Source of the DNA: Azolla caroliniana
Taxonomy: Eukaryota; Polypodiophyta
Reading direction: 5' to 3'
DNA: 64,000 bases
NCBI GenBank assembly: GCA_043228905.1
Contig: JBHGNT010000022.1
Span: 4,836,001 to 4,900,000, forward strand
This document shows, piece after piece, positions 31,726-42,605 of this stretch (the first letter of the stretch is position 1; every line of letters begins with the position of its first letter). A model generated the notes under the pieces. That model saw only the letters and a list, made by a program, of their open reading frames with translations, had not been told where the DNA came from and searched no databases. Position numbers and translations under genes: made by a program.

Positions 31726-34470
31726 CCGGCATGGGGTGTCTTACTAGTCCGATCCTCTTCCGGCATGCATCCAACTTGTCGGGTATTAGCACTTTGGTCA
31801 GCATATCTGACCCGTTCTCGGCCGTGTGGATCTTCGTCAGTGCGAACTCCTGGTCATCTACTCTTTCCCAGATCTAGTGATATCTTCGCTGGATATGCTT
31901 CGTCTGGGAATGGTAGGCCGCATTTTTAGCAAGATGGATGGCACTTCGACTGTCACAATAGAGTCGGGATTCATCTTGACGGATACCGAGCTCTCCGATG
32001 AAGTCCTTCATCCATAGTATTTCCTTGCCGTCTTCCACAGCTGCCATGTACTCCGTCTCCGTGGTTGACAATGCAACCGTCTTCTGCAGCCTCGACTGCC
32101 ACGAAACATCTCCCCCTGCATATGTCATTACATACCCGGATGTAGAACGGTTGGTATCCACATCAGCCGACATGTCCGAATCGGTGAAACCGTCAAGTTG
32201 AGGTTTTCCGGAGCCGAATTGGAGACACCTATTTGAACTGCCCTTCAAATACCGGAGTATCCATTTGACCGCGTTCCAGTGCTCCTTGCCGGGATTGCTC
32301 ATAAACCGGCTCACCACTCCGACTGCGTATCCAATGTCCGGTCGGGTACAAACCATTGCGTACATCAAGCTCCTGACGGCAGAGGCATATGGAATCTTCA
32401 TCATATCCGCCTTCTCTACTTTCGTCTTCGGGCTTTGCTTACCGGATAGCTTGCCGTTTGCCGGAAGTGTCGATCCGACCGGTTTCGCATCTGACATGTT
32501 GAACCGGTGAAGCACCTTTGTCACGTACTTCTCCTATGACCGCCATAATTGCTTCGCTGACCGGTCCCGAATGATGTGCATCCCCAACATCTGTCTTGCC
32601 GGACCCAAGTCTTTCATTGAGAAGGTCCGGTTGAGAGCCTTCTTCAGCATCCGTATTTTTACTTGGTCTCGTCCGACGATCAACATGTCGTCCACGTACA
32701 AAAGGAGTATTAGAACGTCGCCTCCTTCAAACTTCTTCACAAACACGCAGTGATCGGCCTGCGTCTTGTGGTACCCTTGATCGGTCATGAAGGAGTCGAA
32801 CTTCCGGTACCATTGCCGGGGGGCCTGCTTTAACCCGTAGAGGCTCTTCTTCAACCGGCAAACCAGGTGCTCCTTCCCTTTCTCCACGAATCCTTCCGGT
32901 TGCTGCATGTAGATCTCTTCTTCGAGGTCACCGTGAAGGAATGTCGTCTTCACGTCTAGTTGCTCTCCCTCGAGGTCCATGCTTGCCGCTATACTCAGCA
33001 CCGTCCGGATGGAGGTCATCTTTACTACCGGGGCAAATATCTCGTCGAAGTCCACACCCTTCTTATGCTAGAACCCCTTCACCACGATCCTGGCTTTGTA
33101 TCTCAGGGGGTTGTCGGCATCTCCCGGTTTCAACTTGTACACCCACTTGTTTCAGAGTGCCCGCTTTCCTTTTGGCAACTCCACCAATTCGTACGTATGG
33201 TTCTCATGCAGGGAATCCATCTCATCCTACATGGCACTTAACCATTTCCGGCTGTGGGTGTCTTCCTTCGCTTCTTCGAAGCTTTCCGGCTCCCCCTCAT
33301 CGGTCAACAGAACATGATCTGCATCCGGAAATCTCCGGGGGGCCCTTCTCTCTTTGAGAGGATATCTCCGTCTCTAGTCTTCGGTGACCGGCTCATCCAT
33401 CTGCTCTTCATCCGAATCCGATTTGGGGTCCTGGCCGGTTCCAGTTTCAGCTTCCTCTACTTCTTCTTCAGCTTGTTCGGTATCCTCACCATAACCGGCT
33501 GGTCCCTCGAGTGCTAACCGGTCTCTTGCCGGTTGGGTCTACTCATCGTAGAGTCGATCCTTACCGGTCGACTCGGAGTTCATTATCTTCTTCTCCGACT
33601 CCCAGTCGGTGAGCGTCTTGTTCTCCATGAAGATAATATCTCGACTTTGGAATACCTTCTTGTCGACTAGGTCCCACATTCGGTAGCCGAACTCATCGTC
33701 ACCGTAACCGAGGAATATGCATGGCCGGGTCTTTGGATCTAACTTTCCTCTCCGGTCCTTAGCTAAATGCACGTACGCGAGACACCCGAACACCTTCAGA
33801 TGCCGGTAGGATACTTCCTTACTGGTCCACACTCTCTGTGGCATGTCTCCGTCCAAGGGTACTGAGGGTGATCTATTTATCACATATGTCGCCATCGACA
33901 GTGCCTCAGCCCAAAACTTCTTGAGTAGTTTTGCATGCGCTAGCATACTCCGGACCCTCTCCATTATGGTCCGGTTCATCCTCTCGGCCAGTCCATTTAG
34001 TTCCGGCGTCTTCGGCACGGTAAATTCGAGCCGGATTCCCTTCGAGCGGCAGTACTCCTCGAACTGCCCCCGGTACTCTCCTCTGTTATCTGCTCGAACC
34101 GCCTTCAACTTCCGGCCGGTTTCTCTTTCCACTCTCGCATGGAGCTCTTTGAAGACGGATAACACCTGATCCTTCGTCTTCAACGGTGTGGCCCACAGGC
34201 TTCCGGCTGTGGTCATCTATGAACGTCATGAAGTACTGCGCTCCGGCATGTGACTTCGTGTCTACTTGACACACATCCGTATGCACCAACTCCAGTGGTG
34301 CATTACGTCTCATCGGTGGCCTTGGTCGGAAGGAGGTCCGGTTCTACTTACCGGCCAGACAATCAGTGCACTTCTCTAAGTGCACGTTCTTCACTGGAAT
34401 GAGGTTGTCGTCTACAAGCCTCTTCATCCCCTTCTCGCTCATATGACACAACCTCTTGTGCCACAGCTCA
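31726..34470 (-). pseudogene. CoE2 integrase, reverse transcriptase and RNase H
   Basis: Minus strand from 34470: the end of the zinc domain with ELWHKRLCHMSEKGMKRL, then LELVHTDVC and TFIDDHSRK; a frame shift; RADNRGEYRGQFEEYCRSKG and PKTPELNGLAERMNR (34110-33950); KVFGCLAYVHLAKDRRGK and CIFLGYGDDEFGYRMW. RT: FDEIFAPVVKMTSIRTVLSI, YGLKQAPRQWYRKF, LLLYVDDMLIVGRDQ (33055-32660). RNase H: FTDSDMSADVDTNRSTSGYV, STTETEYMAAVEDGKEI and HSQTKHIQRRYH (32330-31880). The motifs are good but at least three shifts or stops break the polyprotein. Confidence 0.9.
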
Positions 34471-34475
34471 CCGGC

Positions 34476-34768
34476 TGTCGAATACATGTGTATAATGGAC
34501 GTATTCACACTATCCCGTTTTGGCCATTTATGTAATTAGCATAAAGGGTAGTTGCCCTAAGTCGGTCACTATATATAGTGACCTTGTAACCTTTTTGTGA
34601 GGTTGGATGTTGTATTATTGCTTTGTGAAATAAAGAGTCTTTTGTGTCTCTCTCTCTCTCTCTCTCTCTCTCCTTGTGCAACGACCTACATTCTGTCATA
34701 CGCAGGTACTCAGCAAGAATCGAATGCTTCTTGATCTTCCGCAAAGACGACCTTCCTCGTCTCCAACA
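34476..34768 (+). repeat. CoT1 5' LTR
   Basis: TGTCGAATACATG to CTCCAACA. The TATA box lies in a perfect 20-bp palindrome, GGTCACTATATATAGTGACC, at 34564-34583. AATAAA at 34629-34634. CT microsatellite at about 34648-34671. Confidence 0.96.
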
Positions 34769-34770
34769 TC

Positions 34771-34782
34771 TGGTATCAGAGC
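34771..34782 (+). promoter_or_regulatory. CoT1 primer binding site
   Basis: TGGTATCAGAGC two bases after the LTR; perfect initiator tRNA-Met type. Confidence 0.95.
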
Positions 34783-35355
34783 AGAGGTTCGGCCGTCATC
34801 ACCGCCTGCACAGCATTCGGTTCTTCAATTCATCACGGCCTGCACAGTATTCGCGTCATTCGAAGAAAGAGAGAAGAAGAACGAAAACGAGGTTTGCACC
34901 TCATCGCGTTAGATCCCCTTGCTTGGAGTAAGCCAGCAGGTTGTACTCTGTCCCTTGTGATCGTAACCGCTCGAGGTGAAATCCCCTTGTGCAACTTTGA
35001 CAACAACCCAAATTCGTTCTTCATCTGGCTGATCGACATTCGGGAGGATCAGTCGGATCCGTCTCTCTCGTCGCTGCAGTCACCCGAAGCCGAATCGGTC
35101 CAGATAATCGGTTTCAATAATCGGTATTCGGCATATATATCCGAAACGAACCGGGCTCACTCCGACTCGGCAACATTCGGGAAGACCAGTCGGTTCTGTC
35201 CCTCAAGTTACCGGAGTCAATTCGAGCAAGTTCCGAAGCCGAACCGACTCGGGTTCAAATTCGACTAGAACGATATCGGGTGAGCCAACCGGCTGCACTC
35301 CAACAAGGTTCGTAGTCAACTCCGAACCGAGCTTCGTCAACCGAAACCAAATTTG
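34783..35355 (+). other. CoT1 5' leader
   Basis: About 570 bp without a convincing gene. A frame of about 125 codons from a TTG exists but has no ATG context or homology visible. It should hold RNA-packaging signals, which cannot be read from sequence alone. Confidence 0.7.
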
Positions 35356-38300
35356 ATGGCGTCAACATCCGGCTCGTCAGAAATGAGTCTACGAAAGTTC
35401 GATGGATCGAACTTCAACTTCTGGAAGGAACAAATGCAGGACTATCTCATAGTCAAGGGGCAAATCGACCCCATCGAAAATGAAGAACCTCCAGAAGGAT
35501 ACAAACCAATTGAGTGGCAGAAGCTGGACAGAATCGTCCGCGCCACGATTCGGATGCACCTATCGGAATCGGTATATTTTACGGTGCAATCGTGTACGAC
35601 AGCATTCGAACTGTGGAAAACACTGTCGGACACTTACGAAAAGAAGGTCGCCGCAACGAAGATGTTTCTAATTCGGCGCCTCTACAACTTGCGGATGAAA
35701 GAATCCGACTCGGTTCAAGCACACCTCAATGAGTACGAAAGCATAAGCTCCCAAATCTCGTCACAGGGGACGGCAATCGAGGATGAACTCAGAGCAATGA
35801 TACTCATGAGCAGCCTTCCCTCATCATGGGAAACTTTCGTCACAACCGTGTGCAACGCGTCAACCACGGCTGTTAAATACTCCGAAGTCACGAGCGCAAT
35901 CCTGACCGAAGCAGCTCGGAGAAAGTCTTTCGCCAAAGACTCAACAGATGACGCTTATGTAGTACAAGGTTCGACAGACCGATCGAACATACGAGGAAGA
36001 GATTCCTCACGGCCGCCGAACAATCAGCGAAGACGGAGCCAGTCACGGGATAACCGAATCTGCAACTATTGCAAGAAACCCGGACACATCAAAGCCGACT
36101 GCCGCGCACTCAAGAACAAGAACAACAAGAAGAGTGGCCGGCATGAGGAGATCAATTACGTCAGCTTCTCAGCTGATGTACTACCGGACGACCCGAATAT
36201 ACTATCAATAGAAAATCCAGTCGGATTAGAAGTTCTACTCACGACTGAAGAATCGAGCACATGGCTCTTGGATTCGGGCGCGTCATTTCACGTGACTCCT
36301 CATCGATCCCAATTTCGGCAATATACGATCCGTCACTCCGACTCAGTTCGAGTCGGCAACTCACAACACTGTGACATCGTCGGAATCGGCACAGTAGAGC
36401 TCAACCTTGCAGGGGGCTCTACACTTGTACTCCACAATGTCCGACATGTACCCGAGCTCACAAGGCCATTGATCTCAGTCAGACAACTAGATGAAGACGG
36501 CATTCGTGCCGGTTTTTCTTCGGGAGGGTGGACACTCCACAGGGGGAACCTCCTGCTTGCTAGAGGACCCAAGATACACTCACTGTATCCGTTACATGTT
36601 ACGCTCAGAGAGGGTAACCTGTTTTTGGTGGATATTCCTGTGTCATCATTATGGCACCGAAGATTAGGACACCTCAGCAAGGCCGGCATCACGCACCTAT
36701 CTAGCGCCGGATACATCCCCAAACTCTCCTTCTCGGACTATCAATTCTGCGAGCATTGCCAGTATGGCAAACAAGTAGCCGCATCACACCCGACATCAGC
36801 ACCAAGAGAAACGAGACCTCTCGATTTAGTCCATTCGGACGTCTGTGGCCCAATGCCGCATCAGTCTCTAGGCGGTGCCTCTTACTTCGTCAGTTTTATT
36901 GACGATTCGACTCGAAAGGTGTGGGCTTATCCAATTCGCACCAAAGATCGTGTCTTCTCGATCTTCACCGATTGGCTCGCTATGGTAGAAAATCAAACCG
37001 ACCGAAAGCTGAAATGCCTTCGGACAGACAATGGGGGAGAGTTCAAATCTGATGAATTCGTCAAATTCTGCCGACAACGCGGCATCCGACGTGAATTTAC
37101 AGCACCACACAGTCCGGAGCAAAACGGGATTGCCGAACGAATGAATCGGACAATCCAAGAAAGGATAGTTTCCATGCTCCAACACTCCGGACTGTCGGAT
37201 GGCTTCTGGGCAGAGGCTCTACTCACGGCAGTACACATAATCAATATGTCGCCAAGTAGACCTCTAGGACTTCAAATTCCTCAGGAACTATGGATCGGCA
37301 GTAAGCCGAATTACGACAAGCTGAGGATCTTCGGATGCGAGGCGTACGCCCTTATTCCGAAAGATGATCGCCGAAAACTTGCACCTCGGTCCAGGAAATG
37401 CATTTTCCTCGGATATGGATCCGACGGCGAAATGGGATACCGACTCTGGGATCCCGAACGCAGACAAATCGTCCGAAGTTCGGACGTTGTGTTCAACGAG
37501 TCGGCTATGACTCCATCAATCGAAAAACCGATCGAAGTCCGAAGGGTAACATTTTCCGATGTGCCGACCCTTCAAGAAGGCCCCGCTCTCAACACACGGT
37601 CAGCTTCACGGGTAGCTGAACCTTACACTACCGACTCGGACAACTCTGACTCGGCACAGCCGAATGATTCGGTTTCGGACCATCCGACCTCGATACCCGA
37701 TGCGACCAGTCCAATCATACCTCGACGATCCGAGAGACTGTCGCAACCTCCGGAGAGGTATTCTCCTGGAATTTTCTTCACCGACGCCGGCGAACCGACG
37801 TCTTACGAAGAAGCATCGACATCTGTCGATTCCGCCACCTGGCATCTGGCGATGGAGTCGGAAATGCACTCCATCCGGGCAAACAAGACTTGGGATCTGG
37901 TCGAATTACCTAGGAACCGACGTGCTCTTCCTTGCAAGTGGGTTTATCGACTAAAAGAGACGTCTGATTCGACCACCCCAAAGTACAAGGCCAGATTAGT
38001 TGCGAAGGGCTTCCGACAAGAATATGGCGTCGACTTCGACGAGATTTTTTCACCAGTGGTGAAAATGACAACCCTTCGTTTCCTACTCGGCGTAGTGGCA
38101 GCCGACAACTTGGAGCTGATTCAGCTAGATGTCAAAACAGCCTTCCTCCATGGTGATCTTGAAGAGGAAATCTATATGGAGCAGCCAAAAGGCTTCGTGG
38201 CAACTGGCCAAGAACATCTAGTCTGCCGACTCAGGAAGAGTCTATACGGCCTCAAACAGGCACTGCGACAATGGTACAAGAAGTTCGACGACTTCATCCA

Positions 38301-39369
38301 ATCGATCGGCTTCTCCAAAAGCGATGAGGACCATTGTCTCTTCACCAACACAGCTCAAGATGGATCACCCATCTTCCTCATCATTTACGTGGACGACATG
38401 CTAATTTCTGGACGCCACGCGGGCGAACTTGCCGATCTCGTTCGGCAACTGCGGTTGAAGTTTGCCATGAAGGACCTCGGTCCGGCACGACACATCCTTG
38501 GCATGAAAATTAGTCGGCATCGCGATAAACGACATCTCTTTTTGTCTCAGACCGACTATATCGGACGTGTCTTGGAACGCTTCAACATGCAATCAGCCAA
38601 ATCTACTTCAACCCCGCTCCCAATGAATCTTCGGCTCTCTCAGCGAGACTGCCCGACATCCGGCCCGGAGGGGGAAGATATGAAGTCGGTACCGTATGCA
38701 CCGGCAGTCGGCTCCCTTATGTACCTGATGGTCGCGACACGGCCTGATATTTCTCACGTCGTAGGAGTCGTTAGCAGATTTATGCACAATCCTGGCCGAT
38801 CGCATTGGAACGCAGTCAAGCATGTGTTCAGATATCTGGCTGGCACAAAAGACCATGGCATTCTTTTCGGTCCGAACCGAACCTCAGGCGTAGTCGGCTA
38901 CACCGACTCGGACTTCGCCGGCTGTATAGACAGTCGGAAATCAACAACCGGATACTGTTTCAAATTCGGCAATGGAGCAATCTCGTGGAAGTCGAAACTT
39001 CAGGAGTGCACAGCGACCTCAACGACCGAAGCAGAATATGTAGCTGCGTCCGACGCAGCAAAAGAAGCTTTGTGGCTCGGTCGGCTGGCGCACACGTTTC
39101 GACAAGTCGACCATGACTCAGCTCCAGTTGTCTACAGCGACAGTCAAGGTGCTGTTGCCTTGTCGAAAAATCCGGTTCACCACAACGCCTCCAAACATAT
39201 CGACGTTCAATACCACTTCGTTCGGGACTGCGTCATTTCAGGGAAAGTCGGTCTAGAGAAAATATCCACAACCGACAATGTCGCAGATGGAATGACCAAG
39301 TGTCTTTCGGCAGACCGTTTTCGGTCTCTTCGGCATCAGATGGGCGTAACGACAAACCAGTCCGGTTAG
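35356..39369 (+). CDS. CoT1 Gag-Pol polyprotein, 1337 aa
   Basis: The ATG at 35356 opens one frame to TAG at 39367. In order: Gag (FDGSNFNFWKEQMQDYL, residues 1-230); zinc knuckle CNYCKKPGHIKADC (236-249); protease LLDSGASFH, catalytic Asp 306; integrase zinc domain (from WHRRLGH, about 432); integrase core with Asp 495, Asp 558 and Glu 594, exactly 35 residues between the last two; RT with FDEIFSPVVKM, LDVKTAFLHGDLEEEIYM and YVDDM (1011-1015); RNase H with YTDSDFAG (about 1182), STTEAEY and SKHIDVQYHFVRD. Single-frame Gag-Pol is normal for copia. One oddity: the RT motif usually read KQAPRQW is KQALRQW (Leu 970), which may weaken the enzyme. Confidence 0.97.
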   Translation: MASTSGSSEMSLRKFDGSNFNFWKEQMQDYLIVKGQIDPIENEEPPEGYKPIEWQKLDRIVRATIRMHLSESVYFTVQSCTTAFELWKTLSDTYEKKVAATKMFLIRRLYNLRMKESDSVQAHLNEYESISSQISSQGTAIEDELRAMILMSSLPSSWETFVTTVCNASTTAVKYSEVTSAILTEAARRKSFAKDSTDDAYVVQGSTDRSNIRGRDSSRPPNNQRRRSQSRDNRICNYCKKPGHIKADCRALKNKNNKKSGRHEEINYVSFSADVLPDDPNILSIENPVGLEVLLTTEESSTWLLDSGASFHVTPHRSQFRQYTIRHSDSVRVGNSQHCDIVGIGTVELNLAGGSTLVLHNVRHVPELTRPLISVRQLDEDGIRAGFSSGGWTLHRGNLLLARGPKIHSLYPLHVTLREGNLFLVDIPVSSLWHRRLGHLSKAGITHLSSAGYIPKLSFSDYQFCEHCQYGKQVAASHPTSAPRETRPLDLVHSDVCGPMPHQSLGGASYFVSFIDDSTRKVWAYPIRTKDRVFSIFTDWLAMVENQTDRKLKCLRTDNGGEFKSDEFVKFCRQRGIRREFTAPHSPEQNGIAERMNRTIQERIVSMLQHSGLSDGFWAEALLTAVHIINMSPSRPLGLQIPQELWIGSKPNYDKLRIFGCEAYALIPKDDRRKLAPRSRKCIFLGYGSDGEMGYRLWDPERRQIVRSSDVVFNESAMTPSIEKPIEVRRVTFSDVPTLQEGPALNTRSASRVAEPYTTDSDNSDSAQPNDSVSDHPTSIPDATSPIIPRRSERLSQPPERYSPGIFFTDAGEPTSYEEASTSVDSATWHLAMESEMHSIRANKTWDLVELPRNRRALPCKWVYRLKETSDSTTPKYKARLVAKGFRQEYGVDFDEIFSPVVKMTTLRFLLGVVAADNLELIQLDVKTAFLHGDLEEEIYMEQPKGFVATGQEHLVCRLRKSLYGLKQALRQWYKKFDDFIQSIGFSKSDEDHCLFTNTAQDGSPIFLIIYVDDMLISGRHAGELADLVRQLRLKFAMKDLGPARHILGMKISRHRDKRHLFLSQTDYIGRVLERFNMQSAKSTSTPLPMNLRLSQRDCPTSGPEGEDMKSVPYAPAVGSLMYLMVATRPDISHVVGVVSRFMHNPGRSHWNAVKHVFRYLAGTKDHGILFGPNRTSGVVGYTDSDFAGCIDSRKSTTGYCFKFGNGAISWKSKLQECTATSTTEAEYVAASDAAKEALWLGRLAHTFRQVDHDSAPVVYSDSQGAVALSKNPVHHNASKHIDVQYHFVRDCVISGKVGLEKISTTDNVADGMTKCLSADRFRSLRHQMGVTTNQSG

Positions 39370-39550
39370 AGCCGGACACAGAGCAGGATGGTTCCCGACA
39401 ACCGACATCAGTTCCTTAATGATCGGCTTCAACTGTTCCGAACCGACCAGTTCGGTCTTCTGCCTTCGGACCCTGCCGACTCGAACAAAGCTGATATGTC
39501 CGAGAACCTAAGTCTATACCTGTAATCTTAGATAACCCATGTATACGCCC

Positions 39551-39562
39551 ATTACGGGGGAG
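39551..39562 (+). promoter_or_regulatory. CoT1 polypurine tract
   Basis: ATTACGGGGGAG abuts the 3' LTR. The same GCCCATTACGGGGGAG block precedes the CoT2 3' LTR. Confidence 0.85.
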
Positions 39563-39853
39563 TGTCGAATACATGTGTATAATGGACGTATTCACACTAT
39601 CCCGTTTTGGCCATTTATGTAATTAGCATAAAGGGTAGTTGCCCTAAGTCGGTCACTATATATAGTGACCTTGTAACCTTTTTGTGAGGTTGGATGTTGT
39701 ATTATTGCTTTGTGAAATAAAGAGTCTTTTGTGTGTGTGTCTCTCTCTCTCTCTCTCCTTGTGCAACGACCTACATTCTGTCATACGCAGGTACTCAGCA
39801 AGAATCGAATGCTTCTTGATCTTCCGCAAAGACGACCTTCCTCGTCTCCAACA
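39563..39853 (+). repeat. CoT1 3' LTR
   Basis: Same as the 5' LTR except GTGTGTGT plus a shorter CT run near 39731-39757. Palindromic TATA at 39651-39670; AATAAA at 39716-39721. Confidence 0.96.
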
Positions 39854-39858
39854 CCGGC

Positions 39859-41153
39859 AATGTCGGATGCCACATTCACTTCTTCCGAGCATAACCGGGC
39901 ATTCATCAGGTACAATGTGTTTACCTTCCGGGCCCGAGCCACAATCAGGCTCCCTTTGCTGAACTTCATGACACCGATCCGGATGCTACCCGTGTAGCCC
40001 TCATCATCTAGCCGACCGACTGATATCAGGTTCAGTCGAACCTCCGGAACATGTCGGACATCCCTCGGCAGCAACTTGCATCCGGTTGGTGTCGACAGCC
40101 ACACGTCTCCTATGCCGACAATTCGACATGTACCTTCATTCCCCATCCGGACACAGCCGTGATCACCGGCTGAGTAGGATGAGAAGCATTTCCGGTCTGG
40201 GGTAAGGTGGAACGACGCTCTGGAGTCTACCACCCAGGTCATCTCGTCACCGGCAAGGTTTATCTCACTCTCCTCGGTGATGAGCATCAACTCCTCTTCA
40301 CTTGCCGCGATTGTCATCGTTCCCTTCCGGTCCGGTCCCCTACGGTCTTTACCGTTCCGGTCCGGTGTCCGCTTCGAATCGGTGCCGTCGGTTTCCTTGT
40401 CTTTACCGAAGTGCCGACAGTTCTTTTGGAGGTGTCCCGGCTTGCCGCAATAGAAGCAAGTAGGCCTCCCCCTTGACTTTGACCGTGTCCCCGACTTCTC
40501 CCGGTTCTGGGGACTACGATTTCTTTGTCTTCCACGTTCCGATTCAGTAAGGAGCGCTTTGGAGTCGGAGCTCGTATCTTTATCTTTCCGACGCACCTCC
40601 TCATCTAGCAAGCTCGATTTTACTCTTGCTAGGCATAACCGCTTTCCTTCCGGCCCGGCGTTGCCCAAAGTGACAACCAACATCTCCCAGCTATCCGGGA
40701 GGGAACCGAGAAGGAGTAGCGCTAGTACCTCGTCGGCGAGAGGTACTTCCAATGATGTTGCCTGGTGGATCAGTCCCTGGAAGGCATTCATGTGCTCCGC
40801 CATGCTGGAGCCATCTTGGTACCGGAGTCTTACTAGCTTCCAAAATACCGAAACCTGATTAACAACATTTTTGTTTTGAAACATTATGTCGATCTTCTCC
40901 TAGAGCTCATGAGCCTTGGTCTCTTCATTGAAGTTGTTGTACAGGCTCATGTCGATGAAGCACCGTATGTACGCCGTTGTCTTCATGTGCATCACCTCCC
41001 ATATCACGGCATTGATTTTGTCCGGTCTCTTGTCCCCGAACTAAACCGACAGCCAGAGGTCTTTAACCACGAGCATGTCCCTCATCTTCGACTTCCACAC
41101 TGAGTAGTTGGAGCCGGTGAGCTTGAACATGCCGCCAAACGATTCGTCCATTT
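39859..41153 (-). pseudogene. CoE2 Gag and protease
   Basis: Minus strand from the ATG at 41153: MDESFGGMFKLTGSNYSVW; stops near 41044 and 40903; then an open run of over 360 codons from 40884: FQNKNVVNQVSVFWKLVRLR, SMAEHMNAFQGLIHQATSL, an Arg-rich hinge, zinc knuckle CFYCGKPGHLQKNC, and protease MTWVVDSRASFHLTPDRK. The catalytic triplet reads DSR, not DSG, so the protease is probably dead. It ends at DIAG where CoT1 enters. Confidence 0.9.
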
Positions 41154-41166
41154 TCTGTGTCGTTTT

Positions 41167-41178
41167 GCTCTGATACCA
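41167..41178 (-). promoter_or_regulatory. CoE2 primer binding site
   Basis: TGGTATCAGAGC on the minus strand, two bases from the LTR end. Confidence 0.93.
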
Positions 41179-41180
41179 CT

Positions 41181-41871
41181 TGACGAGAACTCAACACTCT
41201 TTATACGCACCGCTCGGCCACAACCAAGCTTAGAATCATACACAGAAAACAGGAAATGAAAGCACGACACAAAGAGGAGAAGAGTACACAGGATGTATAC
41301 GTGGAAAACCCAAAGAGGCAAAAACCACGGCAGCCACAACTGCAAACTATCACTATGCTAGAATGTACAATAGTGAGTTCACAGAGGCAACGACCTCGTG
41401 CTCACGATCCTCACCATAGGCGGCAGTTACAACAGAGGCAACGACCTCTTGCTCTCTCTCTCTCTCTCTGTACACTGTTACGCGTTCTAATCTCACGCAG
41501 ACAAGAAAATGATAACAACCATAACTAAAAGTTTGCCCTAAGTCATATTTATACTAATATGACTTTTTGGCTATTTACAAATATAGCCTCGATGGACTCT
41601 CAAAAACATATTTGCGAATATGTCTCTTCATCCGGTTCTCACCGGGTCTGCACCATCCGGCTCTCCGTAGCCGGGTACTCTTCATCCGGTTCTCACCGGG
41701 TCTGCACCATCCGGCTCTCCGTAGCCGGGTACTCCTCATCCGGTCCTCACCGGGTCTGCACCATCCGGCTCTTCGTAGCCGGGTACTCCTCATACGGTTT
41801 CGGTCTCAGCCGAGTTTGTTCATCAGCACTGTTCTTCTCCCTTCCCATCCGGAGGGACCTGTCTCCCAACA
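41181..41871 (-). repeat. CoE2 5' LTR
   Basis: Counterpart of 30917-31710 with three, not five, 54-bp units (41629-41790). CT microsatellite near 41453. Confidence 0.92.
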
Positions 41872-41876
41872 TAAGC

Positions 41877-42119
41877 CACCATTCAGATGCACCTATCGAT
41901 GTCTGTTTACCTCATGGTGCAATCGTGTTCGATTGCCTTCCAACTATGGAAGACACTCTCGTACACCTACGAAAAGAAGGTAGCTACTATGAAGATATAT
42001 CTGATTCGGCTCAAGGCACACCTCAACGAGTACGAAAGCATAAGTTCCCAAATTGCGGCTCAAGGGACAACTATGGAGGATGAACTAAGAGCAATGTTGC
42101 TTATGAGTAGTCTCCCCCT
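41877..42119 (+). pseudogene. CoT2 Gag, second fragment
   Basis: Reads IQMHLSMSVYLMVQSCSIAF, QLWKTLSYTYEKKVATMKIY, then LKAHLNEYESISSQIAAQG and MEDELRAMLLMSSLP, each close to CoT1 residues 60-155. About 12 codons are lost near 42010. Gy3 enters after 42119. Confidence 0.88.
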
Positions 42120-42566
42120 TGTCATGAAATAGCATGATATGGCTTCAAAAGGATTTAAACCCATGACCTTGTGTCACATGGGTTGAAGCCCTACCATTAA
42201 GGTATACATTGTAATATGAAGAAGATTGTTTTCATTTATTATTTCACGTAGGAAATCCATGTATATTCTAGATTTCTCTAGAACATTCTAGTCAAGAATA
42301 CACCTAAGCACACTATAAAAAGAGGCACATGGCATTATTGAGAACCAATTCGGTTCAACGCCAGTCTTAAGCCTCCTAGCTACTCTTGTATCTTATCGTC
42401 ATATAATATACCACTTGTTATCATTGTTTTCTCTCTCTTCTCTCTCTCTCTCTCTCTCTCCTTCTCTTGTGAGTCTCCACACACTTTTCCCCTTCTTAGT
42501 AGTAATCTTCATTCTTCCTCTCTATCTTTAGTACTAATTCTCCCTGTCTCTAGTACTATCCCTTAT
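42120..42566 (+). repeat. Gy3 5' LTR
   Basis: TGTCATGAAATAGC start. Hairpin-forming AACCCATG/CATGGGTT at 42157-42182 lies in a decayed antisense tRNA-like segment. TATA (CTATAAAAAG) near 42313, then GAACCAATTCGGTTC about 30 bases on. CT microsatellite near 42440. The end has lost the TGACA seen in the right LTR, and no primer site is readable. Confidence 0.85.
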
Positions 42567-42605
42567 CCCTCTCTTTTATACTAATCCTCTTATCCTTCCT
42601 ACTAA

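Larger units (their letters stand above)
34476..39853 (+). mobile_element. CoT1, intact Ty1/copia retrotransposon
   Basis: 5.4-kb element with LTRs of 293 and 291 bp, primer site, one 1337-codon frame, polypurine tract, and a perfect target duplication CCGGC (34471-34475 and 39854-39858) in CoE2. The LTRs appear the same apart from the CT/GT microsatellite. It is the youngest insertion in the window and the only one that looks complete. Confidence 0.96.
30917..41871 (-). mobile_element. CoE2, Ty1/copia element inserted in CoT2
   Basis: Perfect 5-bp target duplication TAAGC (30912-30916 and 41872-41876). LTRs of 794 and 691 bp that differ mainly in the number of 54-bp repeats. Primer site, Gag, protease, integrase, RT, RNase H and polypurine tract are all recognisable, interrupted by CoT1 and by stops. 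Confidence 0.93.

Noticed and set aside
34894-35268. Frame of 125 codons in the CoT1 leader
   Set aside because: No ATG at the start, no recognisable domain, and the CoT2 leader does not keep it.
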